A stretch of DNA of 64,000 nucleotides from Oceanicola sp. 22II-s10i (GCF_002210105.1 NZ_AQQU01000005.1:186001-250000); one strand, 5' to 3'; shown: positions 1-8,788, counted from the stretch's first letter. Numbers and translations are program-made. The notes: a model not told the origin generated them from the letters alone.

Positions 1-446
1 TCCCTGAGGTTGAGAGCCAAGACCTGCGTCAGGAAATGGCGGGCCCCCTCCTGGTGCAGGTTGGCGTGCCGGGCGTCACCGTCCGCCACGGCGAGAAACC
101 GGGCAAGACTGGCCGCCTCCAGCGCCTGAAACGCCGGATCCTCGGACACCAATGTGCCGCCCACGAGTTGCGGCAGCAGCGCCTCGGGGCGGTCCCAGTC
201 GGACCCGGCGAAGAGGCCCGCGGCATCCATCCTGGGGGCGCGCTGACGCACCACGCCCAAGCCGCCGGACTGGGCGATGATGCGACCCAGCACGTCGAGA
301 ACCGGCCCCTGGTGGCGGGACTTCGCAAAGGGCCGGGCCCGCTCGAGCCGCTCGATCGCCATATCGAGCGTGCTGGCGAGCCGGACCAGTGCGGCGTCGT
401 CAGCGCCAGTCTGCCCATCCTTGGCGGACGCGTCTGTCAGGGTCAT
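1..446 (-). CDS. Unrecognised protein, partial (3' end beyond the window)
   Basis: The reading frame starts at ATG 446-444 and stays open to the left edge, giving about 148 residues. Its ATG shares a base with the TGA of the upstream ATP-grasp gene (TGATG), so the two are very probably translated together. The protein is helical-looking and soluble, with no signal peptide, membrane segment or cysteine motif visible. The N-terminus starts MTLTDASAK. I do not recognise the family. The coupling suggests that it works with the ATP-grasp enzyme. Shorter frames on the plus strand here are antisense shadows. Confidence 0.6.
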   Translation of the reverse strand, partial: MTLTDASAKDGQTGADDAALVRLASTLDMAIERLERARPFAKSRHQGPVLDVLGRIIAQSGGLGVVRQRAPRMDAAGLFAGSDWDRPEALLPQLVGGTLVSEDPAFQALEAASLARFLAVADGDARHANLHQEGARHFLTQVLALNLR

Positions 447-1672
447 CAGACGTAGTAATCCAGTTCTTCCTGCCTCTTGAGAAGGTCCCTCAAGTCATGC
501 GCATTGTCACCGAAGAAATAGGCCAGTCCCCAGTGCGTGCCGAATGCTGACCGTTTGGCCACCTTCTGCTCACGCGGGTCCGAGAGTTCGTGGAACTCGA
601 AATAGGGATGGTTGGCCGTCTCTTCCGGCACCTGCAGGCGGCTCACGACGCGGCGGCGTGGATAGACGCCAAAGCAGCCCGCATGGCCCTTCGCATCGAC
701 CACCTCTTTCGGGAAGAAGGCGTCGAGTTCCTCCTGCGTGGTCTTCGGATCGAAAGCCAGCACCAGTCCCTGATAACCGTTGAAGCCATAGGCCCGTTCG
801 ATCAGCTCCAGTGCGTTGAAGCCCGGCGGACGGTAGGCAACCTCGCCGAAGTAGAGCTTGTTGTCGCTGGTCAGGAAGTATTCAGGGTGAATGAAGCCGA
901 AGTCGATGTCGAAGACCTCGATCAGCTTCTCGATTTCCTCCGTGATCCGCTCACGGTGTGCCTCCAGTTCAGGGGTCGCCGGGACGAAGACCGAGTAGCC
1001 CAGGGTGACGTATTCGGAGATGTTCAGGAACTCGATCTTGCCGTTCTTGATCCAGGCTTCCACGGCGAATTCCCAGCCGTCCAGATGACTCTCCAGCAGG
1101 GCCGGGAACTCTTCGTCGGGAATGTTGTCGACATCCTCCGGCGTGCGGATCACCCGGTGTCCGGCCGTGCCGGACTTGTCGAAGGCCTTGAAGTGAATCG
1201 GATCGTTGGGGTCGCCATCAAGCTTGAGCAGCGTCTGGTTGACCCGTTTCAGAAAGCGGATCACGTCCCCGCGGTCATGGGCTTCCTCGAAGACGCCCAC
1301 GCGGATACCACCCAGTTGCGCCCGGCGCTTCATCAGCGACTTGTCACGGAACAGCATTGCCTGGCCCAGAAGGCGCGGGTTCTTCAGCAACACGGCGTTC
1401 ACCGCACCGGCCCATTCGACCGTCTCCTCGAAGATCGGGATGGCGACATCGACGCCCATGTCCTCGAGCGTCAGAGCAAGCTCGTGAGACCGTTCGTTGA
1501 GCCGGTCGAAGTCCCAGGGCACGAACGGAATATCGTTCTGACGGCAGTAGTCCTCGGCCCAGGGCGGCGCGACCACCACGTATCTGCGGTCGAAACGGTC
1601 CACCGCTTCGATGGCGTTCAGGCTCCATCCGAGCAGGGCAACAAAGCCCTTGTCGGGGTTCTTGTCGGTCAT
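446..1672 (-). CDS. ATP-grasp domain protein (carboxylate-amine/thiol ligase type)
   Basis: A 408-residue soluble protein. The middle and C-terminal halves resemble the ATP-grasp fold. The stretch FKAFDKSGTAG (around residues 160-170) looks like the flexible nucleotide-binding loop. The acidic segment around GFIHPEYF and LYFGEVAYRPPG (roughly residues 265-300) matches where ATP-grasp enzymes keep their metal-binding acidic residues. The N-terminal 100 residues look like the pre-ATP-grasp Rossmann domain. Family members join a carboxylate to an amine or thiol through an acyl-phosphate, but the substrate cannot be read from the sequence. The gene is followed with a one-base overlap by an unrecognised gene, and only noncoding sequence lies upstream. 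Confidence 0.75.
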   Translation of the reverse strand: MTDKNPDKGFVALLGWSLNAIEAVDRFDRRYVVVAPPWAEDYCRQNDIPFVPWDFDRLNERSHELALTLEDMGVDVAIPIFEETVEWAGAVNAVLLKNPRLLGQAMLFRDKSLMKRRAQLGGIRVGVFEEAHDRGDVIRFLKRVNQTLLKLDGDPNDPIHFKAFDKSGTAGHRVIRTPEDVDNIPDEEFPALLESHLDGWEFAVEAWIKNGKIEFLNISEYVTLGYSVFVPATPELEAHRERITEEIEKLIEVFDIDFGFIHPEYFLTSDNKLYFGEVAYRPPGFNALELIERAYGFNGYQGLVLAFDPKTTQEELDAFFPKEVVDAKGHAGCFGVYPRRRVVSRLQVPEETANHPYFEFHELSDPREQKVAKRSAFGTHWGLAYFFGDNAHDLRDLLKRQEELDYYV

Positions 1673-1965
1673 GGCATTTCCTTTCCTCGGGCAGCATCAC
1701 ACGGACGCATTGGCGTCCTGTCCGCTCGCGGACGGGTGATGTCCTCATACGGGAATGGCGATCCCCGGCGAGCTGGCTCTGCCTCGGTTTCGGCTAAATA
1801 CCCTAGCGCGCAAGGATCGGATTGCAATTCCGGCGGCCAAGTCGGCGGCTCCGGGCGCCCGGAACCGGTCGCCCCGATGCGCTCAGATGAGGGCTCTTAA
1901 GGGACCTGAACCGTGCCGCTTTTTCCTTCGCCGACTGGGCGCGGGCCTGAGGGCTGGCTCTATCC
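1673..1965. other. Intergenic stretch, no gene seen
   Basis: Nearly 300 bases upstream of the ATP-grasp gene. It should hold that gene's promoter, but no convincing -35/-10 pair was found by eye. The short plus-strand frame here (1755-1988) has no family resemblance and runs into the IS remnant, so I treat it as noncoding. Confidence 0.4.
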
Positions 1966-2298
1966 GGCCGTCATTACTGCTCCGTTGACTATCAGGCCGA
2001 AGCTCGACGGCGCGGTATCCTGATCTTCATGCGTGGCAAGGCGATCTGCTACGACAACGGCATGGTCGAAACGTTCTTCAAGATCATCAGATCGGACCTG
2101 ATGTGGCCGATCGCATGGCAAACCCGAAGGCAGGCGGAAAACGCGAACGCCGGACACGGCGACGGGTTCTGCCATCCCGTCAGGCGGCACTCTCCGTTCG
2201 ACTTCCAGAGCCCGATAGCCTCCACGCGACAGGTTGGAGAAATGAACCGACCGCTCTGCCAAAAAACCCGGACAAGTCCATCATTTCCTCGCCGCTAA
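1966..2298 (+). pseudogene. IS3-family transposase (OrfB) C-terminal remnant
   Basis: From about 1972 the frame reads HYCSVDYQAEARRRG, then CYDNGMVETFF, then AWQTRRQAEN and NPVRRHS-like residues (here HPVRRHS). This is the C-terminal third of the DDE integrase core of IS3-type OrfB proteins, including the YDNAMVE-type catalytic glutamate motif. There is no start codon, no N-terminal two-thirds and no OrfA. Several consensus residues are changed, for example CHPVRRHSPFDF for the usual YNPVRRHS. The tail beyond about 2240 no longer follows the family. It is a dead fragment beside the catabolic locus. Confidence 0.8.
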
Positions 2299-2389
2299 AT
2301 CGGCCCTACCGCTGTGTCTGCTTTCCCGTTTCCCGCTGCTCTCAGGTCGATGTCAGAGACTCATTGAGAGAGTTTGCAACCAGCCCGTG

Positions 2390-3118
2390 CTAGTCTTCCG
2401 CGAAGTCGATACCGGCTTCCGGCCTGTCGACATATCGTCTGCGTGCGTTGAGGATATGGCTCTCCATCACCGCGTGAGCCAGTGCGGCATCCCCGGTTCG
2501 GAACGCGGAGATGAGATCGCGGTGATGCATCATGCTGCGGGCCATGTCCTCGTCGGAGAACGTTCCGAACGTCCAGGCCTGCAGGACCAGTTCATAGGTG
2601 TCGTTGATGAAACGTTCCAGCCTCGGCCCGCCCGCGATACTTGCGATCCGGCGATGAAAGCGGTCGTTGAGCACGGCGAGCCGGTCGCGGTCGGACGCCG
2701 ACCGGCTGCGCGATGCCGTCTCCATCTCGCTCGCCAGGGCCTCAAGCTCCGCGACGTCCTGGGCAGAGGCCCTCGACGCTGCGCGCGCGGCGGCGTGCGG
2801 CTCCAGAAGGGCGCGCAGGTCGAACACCTCCTCGATGTCCTCGCGGGACCAGTTCCTGACGTAGGCACCACGGTTCGGAATGACATCGACGAAGCCCTGG
2901 CTGGCCAGCAGCAGAAGCGCCTCGCGCGCGGGTGTTCTGCTGACGCGGAATTCGCCTGCGATCTCGGCCGCGGCCAGATGGGTGCCGGGCGGCAGGTCGC
3001 CCGACAGGATCCGCTGCCGGATCGCCCGGTGAATCCGCGCGATCACGTCAGACCCGCGGCCTTCTACCGTGCCGGGTGTCTCTGCATCCGGTTTTCCGTC
3101 ACGCCCAGCGTCGGTCAA
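2390..3118 (-). CDS. GntR-family (FadR/FCD-type) transcriptional regulator
   Basis: A 242-residue one-component regulator. An N-terminal winged helix (about residues 25-90) contains the typical FRVSRTPAREALLLLASQGF-type recognition segment. It is followed by an all-helical FCD ligand domain (about 95-230) with conserved basic and histidine residues (RFHRRIA, MMHHRDLI) that bind a metal and a carboxylate ligand in the family. The frame overlaps the end of the upstream lyase gene by 20 bases, so the two form one minus-strand unit. The start used here is TTG 3118, whose ribosome site is poor. A GTG at 3046 is the alternative. The likely targets are the divergent acid-degradation operon and its own transcript. 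Confidence 0.85.
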   Translation of the reverse strand: MTDAGRDGKPDAETPGTVEGRGSDVIARIHRAIRQRILSGDLPPGTHLAAAEIAGEFRVSRTPAREALLLLASQGFVDVIPNRGAYVRNWSREDIEEVFDLRALLEPHAAARAASRASAQDVAELEALASEMETASRSRSASDRDRLAVLNDRFHRRIASIAGGPRLERFINDTYELVLQAWTFGTFSDEDMARSMMHHRDLISAFRTGDAALAHAVMESHILNARRRYVDRPEAGIDFAED

Positions 3119-3953
3119 ACTCCCAGACCTCTTCGAATCCGATCAGCCGATTGAAATCGCCGAACTCCATGAGCTCAACGCTCTGCGGGAGGATACCGTT
3201 GCCCTTCAGCCCTTCATATACCGAAGTCGCGGCGCGCGCGGCGGCCAGCAGGCCCGTCACCGGATAGATCGCGACGGAAAACCCCATGGCAGCGTAGTCC
3301 TCCAAAGGCAGGACCGGCGTCTGCCCGCCATGCACGACGTTGACCAGCAGGGTCGCGTCGATCTCGCCGCCGATGCGCTTCAGTTCCTCGACGGACTGAG
3401 GGCTCTCGACAAAGACCACGTCGGCACCCGCCTGTGCGAAGGCACGGCCGCGCGCGATGGCCTCGTCCAGGCCATACTTGGTTCGGGCGTCCGTGCGCGC
3501 GATCACCAGAAAATCGTCCGAAGCGCGGGTGTCGACCGCAACCTCGATCTTGCGCAGCATTTCGGGCAGCGGGATGACCTGTCGGTCCGGGGTGTGGCCG
3601 CATTTCTTCGGGAAGATCTGGTCCTCGATCTGGATGGCCGAGGCGCCGGCCTTCTCATAGCCCTCGACAGTCGCCTTGACGTTCAGCAACCCGCCGTAGC
3701 CGGTGTCGGCATCGGCGATCAGGGGCGTCCGGGTCCGCGTGCAGATCTGCTCTACCCTGTCGCGCATGTCGCGATAGGTCGCGATGCCCGCGTCGGGCAG
3801 ACCGAGGGACGAGGCGATGACGCTGAAGCCGGACATGTAGAGCGCCGGGAACCCGGCCTTGTCGGCCGCGATGGCCGACACGAGGTCGTAGACGCCCGGC
3901 GCAGTGATGCAGCCGGGCCCGGACAGCGCCGCCTTGAGTTTCGGATCCGCCAT
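3099..3953 (-). CDS. Isocitrate lyase/PEP-mutase family enzyme
   Basis: A 284-residue TIM-barrel protein. The diagnostic motifs are DADTGYG (81-87), the ED pair binding Mg2+ (110-111) and KKCGH (116-120), with the catalytic cysteine in the flexible loop. KKCGH is the form found in lyases that split C-C bonds of 2-hydroxy acids, such as 2-methylisocitrate or dimethylmalate lyase, so this is a lyase rather than a mutase. The length matches methylisocitrate-lyase relatives rather than true isocitrate lyase. ATG 3953 is preceded by GGAGG. It is divergent from the acyl-CoA operon and is followed directly by the GntR regulator, so it probably handles a product of that pathway. The exact substrate is unknown. 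Confidence 0.85.
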   Translation of the reverse strand: MADPKLKAALSGPGCITAPGVYDLVSAIAADKAGFPALYMSGFSVIASSLGLPDAGIATYRDMRDRVEQICTRTRTPLIADADTGYGGLLNVKATVEGYEKAGASAIQIEDQIFPKKCGHTPDRQVIPLPEMLRKIEVAVDTRASDDFLVIARTDARTKYGLDEAIARGRAFAQAGADVVFVESPQSVEELKRIGGEIDATLLVNVVHGGQTPVLPLEDYAAMGFSVAIYPVTGLLAAARAATSVYEGLKGNGILPQSVELMEFGDFNRLIGFEEVWEFDRRWA

Positions 3954-4031
3954 GAAGCCTCCGCTGGTGTAACAATCGTGACGACAGGATTACATGCAAA
4001 GCTGATGCCAATCCAGAGAAAATAACGCACA

Positions 4032-4046
4032 TTTCGCGTTGCGAAA
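4032..4046. promoter_or_regulatory. Perfect 6-bp dyad (TTTCGC-GTT-GCGAAA), operator candidate
   Basis: TTTCGC and GCGAAA form perfect arms around GTT in the space between the divergent lyase and acyl-CoA dehydrogenase genes. A second self-complementary site, TGCATGCA, lies at 4054-4061. A GntR regulator is encoded next door, so one of these is a reasonable binding site. This is inference from position and symmetry only. Confidence 0.4.
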
Positions 4047-4145
4047 ACATGATTGCATGCACTTTGCCCCTGCGCTAGCGTCGCCCCAGTCGCAGCACGC
4101 AGGTCGAGTCGCGACTGGCGCTGCGTCGAGCGGGAGGGGATCGCG

Positions 4146-5279
4146 TTGAACGAGTCGGAAGAAGAGATCGCCGCGATCGTCCGCACGGCGCGCAGCTTCG
4201 TCGAAGACCGCCTGCGCCCGCACGAGAACGCCGTGGATCGCGCCGATCACATCGACGAGGCGCTGATCGCCGAACTGCGGGCCGAGGCGGTTGCGCTCGG
4301 TCTTTACGCTTTCAACATGCCCGACAGCCTGGGCGGCCTCGGCCTCGGCCCGCGCGCCGTCGCGGCGGTCGAAGAAGTGATGGGCCTCACCTCGATGCCG
4401 CTGGCCGAGGCCTTCGGACACCAGCCGATGTCCCTCATCCACGTGGCGGACCACCAGCGGGACTGGCTGCTGGATCCGGTGATGCAGGCCGAGAAGACGC
4501 TGGCCTATGCGCTTACCGAACCCGGCGGCGGCAGCGACCTGTCCACCATCCGCACCCGCGCGGTGCGCAGCGGCGACGGCTGGGTGCTGAACGGGTCCAA
4601 GACCTTCATCTCGCATTGCACGACGGCAGACTACATCGTCGTCCTGGCCGCCACAGACCCCGAGGCACGGCTGTCGCGCCGCCTTACGGCCTTCGTGGTT
4701 CCCGCCGACACGCCGGGGGTGGCGCTGGACGCTCCCTTCCGCAAGCTGGGCTGGCACGGCTATCCGATTGCCGGTTTCAGCCTGTCGGACGTGACAGTGC
4801 CGGACGAAAACGTTCTGGGCGAACCGGGCCAGGGGCTGGCGGTGATGATGTCCACGGTGAACACCGACCGCCGCTGGTCCGCCAACCGCGCCAACGGCAT
4901 GGCCGCGCGGCTGATGGAGCTGGTGCTGCCGCATGTGAAGGAGCGTCAGATCGGCGGCGCGCCCCTCGGCGAAAAGCAGGCGATCCAGATGATGCTGGCC
5001 GACTGCGACCTCGATCTGGAAACCTCGCGCTTGCTGGCCCTGCGGGCGGCGGATGCGGCGAATGACGCGGATGTGGCGGTCTGGTCGTCGCGCGCCAAGC
5101 TTTATGCGACCGAGGCGCTGACACGGATCGCCGACCGGGTGCTGCAGATCTTCGGCGGCGCCGGTTTCATGGCCGACCTGCCGGTCGAGCGGATTTATCG
5201 CGACGCGCGTGGCCTGCGGATCGGCGAAGGCACGTCCGAAGTCCAGCGGCTGACCATCGCAAGGGCCCTGCTGGCATGA
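4146..5279 (+). CDS. Acyl-CoA dehydrogenase
   Basis: A 377-residue flavoprotein that would oxidise an acyl-CoA to the 2-enoyl-CoA. The flavin/substrate loop TEPGGGSD lies at about residues 124-131. The C-terminal GEGTSEVQR (about 360-368) keeps the glutamate used as catalytic base by many family members. The start is taken as TTG 4146 because GGAGGGG ends six bases before it. An in-frame ATG at 4053 would add 31 residues that do not resemble the family and would run into the regulatory region. It is the first gene of the plus-strand operon, and its TGA overlaps the next ATG (ATGA). Confidence 0.9.
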   Translation: MNESEEEIAAIVRTARSFVEDRLRPHENAVDRADHIDEALIAELRAEAVALGLYAFNMPDSLGGLGLGPRAVAAVEEVMGLTSMPLAEAFGHQPMSLIHVADHQRDWLLDPVMQAEKTLAYALTEPGGGSDLSTIRTRAVRSGDGWVLNGSKTFISHCTTADYIVVLAATDPEARLSRRLTAFVVPADTPGVALDAPFRKLGWHGYPIAGFSLSDVTVPDENVLGEPGQGLAVMMSTVNTDRRWSANRANGMAARLMELVLPHVKERQIGGAPLGEKQAIQMMLADCDLDLETSRLLALRAADAANDADVAVWSSRAKLYATEALTRIADRVLQIFGGAGFMADLPVERIYRDARGLRIGEGTSEVQRLTIARALLA

Positions 5280-6436
5280 GCGGGCGCGACGCCATCGTCC
5301 TTGCCGGCATCGGCGAGACGCGGGTCGGCAAGCTGCCGGGCCTGTCCTCGGTCGAGCTGCAGGCCGAGGCGGTGATCCGGGCGGTGAAGGACGCCGGCCT
5401 CGCGCTGCACGACGTGGACGGACTGCTGAACCTCGGCCCCTATGTCCAGCCCTCGTCGATGTTCGCGACGACGCTGGCCGAGTATCTGGGCGTCAAGCCC
5501 ACCTATTGCGCCACCATCGACGTCGGCGGCACCGTGACCGGGATGACGATGATCCAGAACGCGATCTGGGCCATCGAATCCGGTCAGTGCGAGGTCGCCG
5601 TCTGCACCTTCGGCGAGAACGCCCTGACCGGCCGCGCAGTTGGCGTTCAGGGCCTGAAGATGGACAACCTGCTGGGCGGCGAGGAATGGGAAGAACCCTT
5701 CGGCGTTCAGGGCATGGTGATCCCCTACGCGCTGCTGGCGCAGGCGTGGCGCGACGAGCACGGGACGGGGGACGCGGATTTCGGCGCGGTGGCGACGGTG
5801 ACGCGGGCGCATGCCCTGCTGAACGACAACGCGCAGATGACAAAGACGATGACGCAGGAGGACTACCTCGCCTCGCGGATGATCGCGACGCCACTGCGGC
5901 TGTTCGACTGTTCGCTGGTGTCCGACGGCGCGGGCGCGGTGGTGCTGATGCGCGCGGACCGGGCGCGGAAGCTGGGCGCGCGGCAGGTCGCGGTGCGGGC
6001 CGTGGCGCAGAAGACGACGCACAATTCCGCAGCCGCCCTGCCCGACATCGCCGACCTCGGCATGGCAGAGGCCGGCGCGCGCGCCTTCGAGGCGGCGGGC
6101 ATGGGGCCCGAGGACATGGACATGCTGGCCCTGCACGACGCCTTCACCATCTCGGTGCTGATCACGCTCGAAGCGCTCGGCTTCGCCCGCCCCGGCGAGG
6201 CGGGGGCGCTGGCACGGTCGGGCGATCTGTCGCTCGGCGGGCGCTGGCCGCTCAACACCCATGGCGGGCTGCTGAGCCAGGCGCATATCGGCGGCATGCT
6301 GCATATCGTCGAGGCGGTGCGCCAGCTGTCGGGCGATGCCGGCAAACGGCAGGTCGAGGGCGCGCGCCGCGCGCTGGTCAGCGGTAACGGCGGCGTCTTC
6401 TCGGTCTGCGGCGCGATGATCCTGGAGGCGGCATGA
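5276..6436 (+). CDS. Thiolase-superfamily protein (SCP2/Ltp2-like) lacking the cysteine nucleophile
   Basis: A 386-residue thiolase-fold protein. The segment that carries the nucleophilic cysteine in thiolases reads IDVGGTVTG (about 81-89) and has no cysteine. The HDAF (287-290) and NTHGG (327-331) motifs of the SCP2-type subgroup are kept. This pattern, with a DUF35 gene immediately downstream (ATGA overlap), is that of lipid-transfer-protein/aldolase pairs such as steroid side-chain Ltp2-DUF35. In those the thiolase-like subunit performs retro-aldol cleavage of a 3-hydroxyacyl-CoA. Here it would cut the hydrated intermediate made by the neighbouring dehydrogenase and hydratase. A plain thiolytic role is less likely. 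Confidence 0.8.
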   Translation: MSGRDAIVLAGIGETRVGKLPGLSSVELQAEAVIRAVKDAGLALHDVDGLLNLGPYVQPSSMFATTLAEYLGVKPTYCATIDVGGTVTGMTMIQNAIWAIESGQCEVAVCTFGENALTGRAVGVQGLKMDNLLGGEEWEEPFGVQGMVIPYALLAQAWRDEHGTGDADFGAVATVTRAHALLNDNAQMTKTMTQEDYLASRMIATPLRLFDCSLVSDGAGAVVLMRADRARKLGARQVAVRAVAQKTTHNSAAALPDIADLGMAEAGARAFEAAGMGPEDMDMLALHDAFTISVLITLEALGFARPGEAGALARSGDLSLGGRWPLNTHGGLLSQAHIGGMLHIVEAVRQLSGDAGKRQVEGARRALVSGNGGVFSVCGAMILEAA

Positions 6437-6852
6437 ACGATCAGGCAGACCTCTGGGCCCCCATGCCCCACCCGACCGGTTTCTCGGCGACTTTCTGGGA
6501 CCACGCGGACAAGGGCGAACTGGCCCTGCCGAAATGCGAGGCCTGCGACGCGCTGCACTACCCGCCGCGCCGCTTCTGCCCCGAGTGCGGCGGTGACGCC
6601 CTGACGTGGACCGCGATGTCGGGCCGGGCGACCGTGGTGTCCCATTCGACCGTGCTGACCTCGTTCCACGGGCAGGACTGGGTCGGACAACTTCCTTACG
6701 TGGTGGTCCTCGTCGACCTCGACGAAGGTCCGCGGATGCTGTCCCGGCTGGTCGGCAGCGACACCATCGCGCGCGGCGACCGCGTCCATGTCACCTTCGC
6801 CGAGGTGCAGGGCCGACGCCTGCCCTACTTCACGCCGGAGGGCGCGGCATGA
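6433..6852 (+). CDS. DUF35/OB-fold zinc-ribbon protein, partner of the thiolase-like protein
   Basis: A 139-residue protein with a rubredoxin-like zinc ribbon (C35, C38, C49, C52; CEAC...CPEC) followed by a C-terminal OB fold. Members pair with thiolase-like or polyketide-synthase-like enzymes and are needed for their activity or CoA binding. The gene overlaps both neighbours (ATGA at each end), so it is made in step with the preceding protein. That arrangement supports a heteromeric complex. Confidence 0.9.
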   Translation: MNDQADLWAPMPHPTGFSATFWDHADKGELALPKCEACDALHYPPRRFCPECGGDALTWTAMSGRATVVSHSTVLTSFHGQDWVGQLPYVVVLVDLDEGPRMLSRLVGSDTIARGDRVHVTFAEVQGRRLPYFTPEGAA

Positions 6853-7610
6853 CCGTCGCCGTCACGACCGAGGGCCACGTGGCCGTCATCGAGATGTCCG
6901 GCGACGGGCGGCACAATCCGCTGAGCGTCGCCCTCGTCACCGCCATGCTGGCCGCCTTCGACAGTGCAGAGGTCATGCAGGCCCGCGCGGTCGTCATCTG
7001 CTCGGCCGCGAAATCCTTCTGCGCGGGGGCCAACATCCCCGACCTCCTGGGCGCGGCCTGGATGGAGGAGACGCCGACAGGCCCCGGACCCGAGGACCTG
7101 TTCGCCCGGATCGAGGCGCACGACCGCCCGGTGATCGCCGCCGTGCACGGCAACGTCATGGGCGGCGGGTTCGAACTGACGCTCTGCGCCGATCTGGTGG
7201 TGGCCGACGCGGCGACCCGCTTTGCGCTGCCCGAAACGGGGCTGGGCGTGATCCCCAACACCGCGCTGCCGAAGCTCGCCGCAATGGTGGGTGTGCGGCG
7301 GGCGATGGACATCATCCTGACACGCAGGTTGCTGAGCGCCGCAGAGTGTCACACTCTGGGCCTCGTCACCGCGGTCACGGAGGAGAACCCGCGCGACACT
7401 GCCATCGCGACCGCGCAATCCATCGTCGAAGGCGCCCCTCCGGGCGCCATCGCGGCGGTAAAGCGTGAACTGCGCCGGCTCGGCGCGACGGACTGGGCGC
7501 AGGTGCACCGCACGCTGACCGCCCTTCCGAAGGAGGAATGGCAGGAGGGCCTCAGCGCCTTCACCGAGAAAAGGCCGCCGGACTACGACGGCTTCTGGTC
7601 CGAGACGTGA
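6849..7610 (+). CDS. Enoyl-CoA hydratase/isomerase
   Basis: A 253-residue crotonase-fold enzyme. The oxyanion-hole segments are CAGANI (58-63) and GGGFEL (105-110). Both acidic residues used for water addition are present: E109 in GGGFEL and E129 in LPETGLG. It is therefore likely to be an active hydratase that adds water to the 2-enoyl-CoA formed upstream in the pathway. ATG 6849 overlaps the TGA of the DUF35 gene (ATGA). The same frame is open further upstream, but that part is the DUF35 gene read in another frame. Confidence 0.9.
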   Translation: MTVAVTTEGHVAVIEMSGDGRHNPLSVALVTAMLAAFDSAEVMQARAVVICSAAKSFCAGANIPDLLGAAWMEETPTGPGPEDLFARIEAHDRPVIAAVHGNVMGGGFELTLCADLVVADAATRFALPETGLGVIPNTALPKLAAMVGVRRAMDIILTRRLLSAAECHTLGLVTAVTEENPRDTAIATAQSIVEGAPPGAIAAVKRELRRLGATDWAQVHRTLTALPKEEWQEGLSAFTEKRPPDYDGFWSET

Positions 7611-7635
7611 CCGATACACCAGGGAGGAAAGACCA

Positions 7636-8769
7636 ATGAGACATTTCGGAAAGTTCACCGCAGCGGCGCTCTTCGCGCTGGCCGCGCCCTTCGCGGCCCC
7701 CGCATCCGCCGAAGACATCACCATCGGCGGGCTGTTCCCGTTCAGCGGCCCGAACGCCGTCTACGGTGACGTGCTGTCGTCGGGCGCCAAGCTGGCGGTC
7801 AAGCACATCAACGCCGACAAGATGCTGAGCGGCGAGCTCTCGATCGCCTACGAGGACACCCAGGCCCTGCCCCAGCCCGCCGTCGTGGCGATGCAGAAGC
7901 TGGTGAGCGTCATGAACGTGCCCTTCACCCTGTCGTCCTTCACCGGCGTGTCCAAGGCGATCGCCCCGATCGGCACCCGCAACGAGGTGGTGATGGTCAA
8001 CGGCGGCGGCGTCGGCCCCGACCTTGCCGAGCTGGGCGATTACTTCTGGAACGTCATCCCGCTCGCCAACCTCGAAGTGCGCGCGTCGGTGCCCTATGCC
8101 GTCAAGGAGATGGGCAAGTCGAAATTCGCGCTGATCTACGTGGACGACCCGCTCGGCGCGTCGATCCTGAAGGAGATCGAGAGCGTTCTGGAAGACGTCG
8201 GCGGCGAGCTGGTCAGCGAGATGAGCGTGGCGCCGACGGCGCAGCAGTTCTCGGGCCTCGCGGCCAAGGTGCGGTCCAGCGGTGCGGATGCCGTCTACAT
8301 CGCAAGCTACGGCGCGCAGCAGGTGCAGATCGCCAAGCAGCTGCGCGACAACGGCGTCGACGCGCAGATGATTTCCTACTCGGCCTACGGCGTGCCGGAC
8401 GCGATGGCCCTGCCGGAGAACGAAGGCGCGATCTTCACCGCGCAGGCGGTCAAACTCGACACCGGCGACGCGATGACCACCCGCTTCGTGGAGGACTACA
8501 AGGCCGAATTCGGCAAGGACCCCGCGCCCTACAACGTCAACTACTACAACGCGACGATGCTTTTCGCGATCCTCGCGCAGGCCCTGGAGGCCGAGGGCAA
8601 GGAGATCACCGGCGCCAACCTGCTCGCCAAGCGCAAGGAGATGCGCAGCTTTGACCTCGTCGGCGGCAACGTGTCGTTCCTCGACAACGGCACGCTGCTG
8701 TTCCCGATCGACGTCAAGGTGATCGAGGGCGGCGCGGCCAAAACGCTCGCCACCGTCGACATCCAGTAA
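7636..8769 (+). CDS. Branched-chain amino acid/organic-acid ABC transporter substrate-binding protein (LivK type)
   Basis: A 377-residue periplasmic protein. A signal peptide of about 25 residues (basic MRHFGK start, hydrophobic core, cleavage near ASA-ED) precedes a type-I periplasmic binding fold beginning ITIGGLFPFSGPNAVYG, the usual Liv opening. The ATG has GGGAGGAAAG just upstream. Despite the Liv name, many such proteins bind aromatic or other carboxylic acids. Here the genes on both sides point to the acid degraded by this operon. The 25-base gap before it and the strong ribosome site fit the higher expression expected of a binding protein. Confidence 0.9.
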   Translation: MRHFGKFTAAALFALAAPFAAPASAEDITIGGLFPFSGPNAVYGDVLSSGAKLAVKHINADKMLSGELSIAYEDTQALPQPAVVAMQKLVSVMNVPFTLSSFTGVSKAIAPIGTRNEVVMVNGGGVGPDLAELGDYFWNVIPLANLEVRASVPYAVKEMGKSKFALIYVDDPLGASILKEIESVLEDVGGELVSEMSVAPTAQQFSGLAAKVRSSGADAVYIASYGAQQVQIAKQLRDNGVDAQMISYSAYGVPDAMALPENEGAIFTAQAVKLDTGDAMTTRFVEDYKAEFGKDPAPYNVNYYNATMLFAILAQALEAEGKEITGANLLAKRKEMRSFDLVGGNVSFLDNGTLLFPIDVKVIEGGAAKTLATVDIQ

Positions 8770-8788
8770 GAACAGGTCCCGGAACGTC

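Noticed and set aside
590-1900. Plus-strand frame of 436 codons antisense to the ATP-grasp gene
   Set aside because: It has no family resemblance, and it mirrors the codon structure of a well-supported gene in high-G+C DNA.
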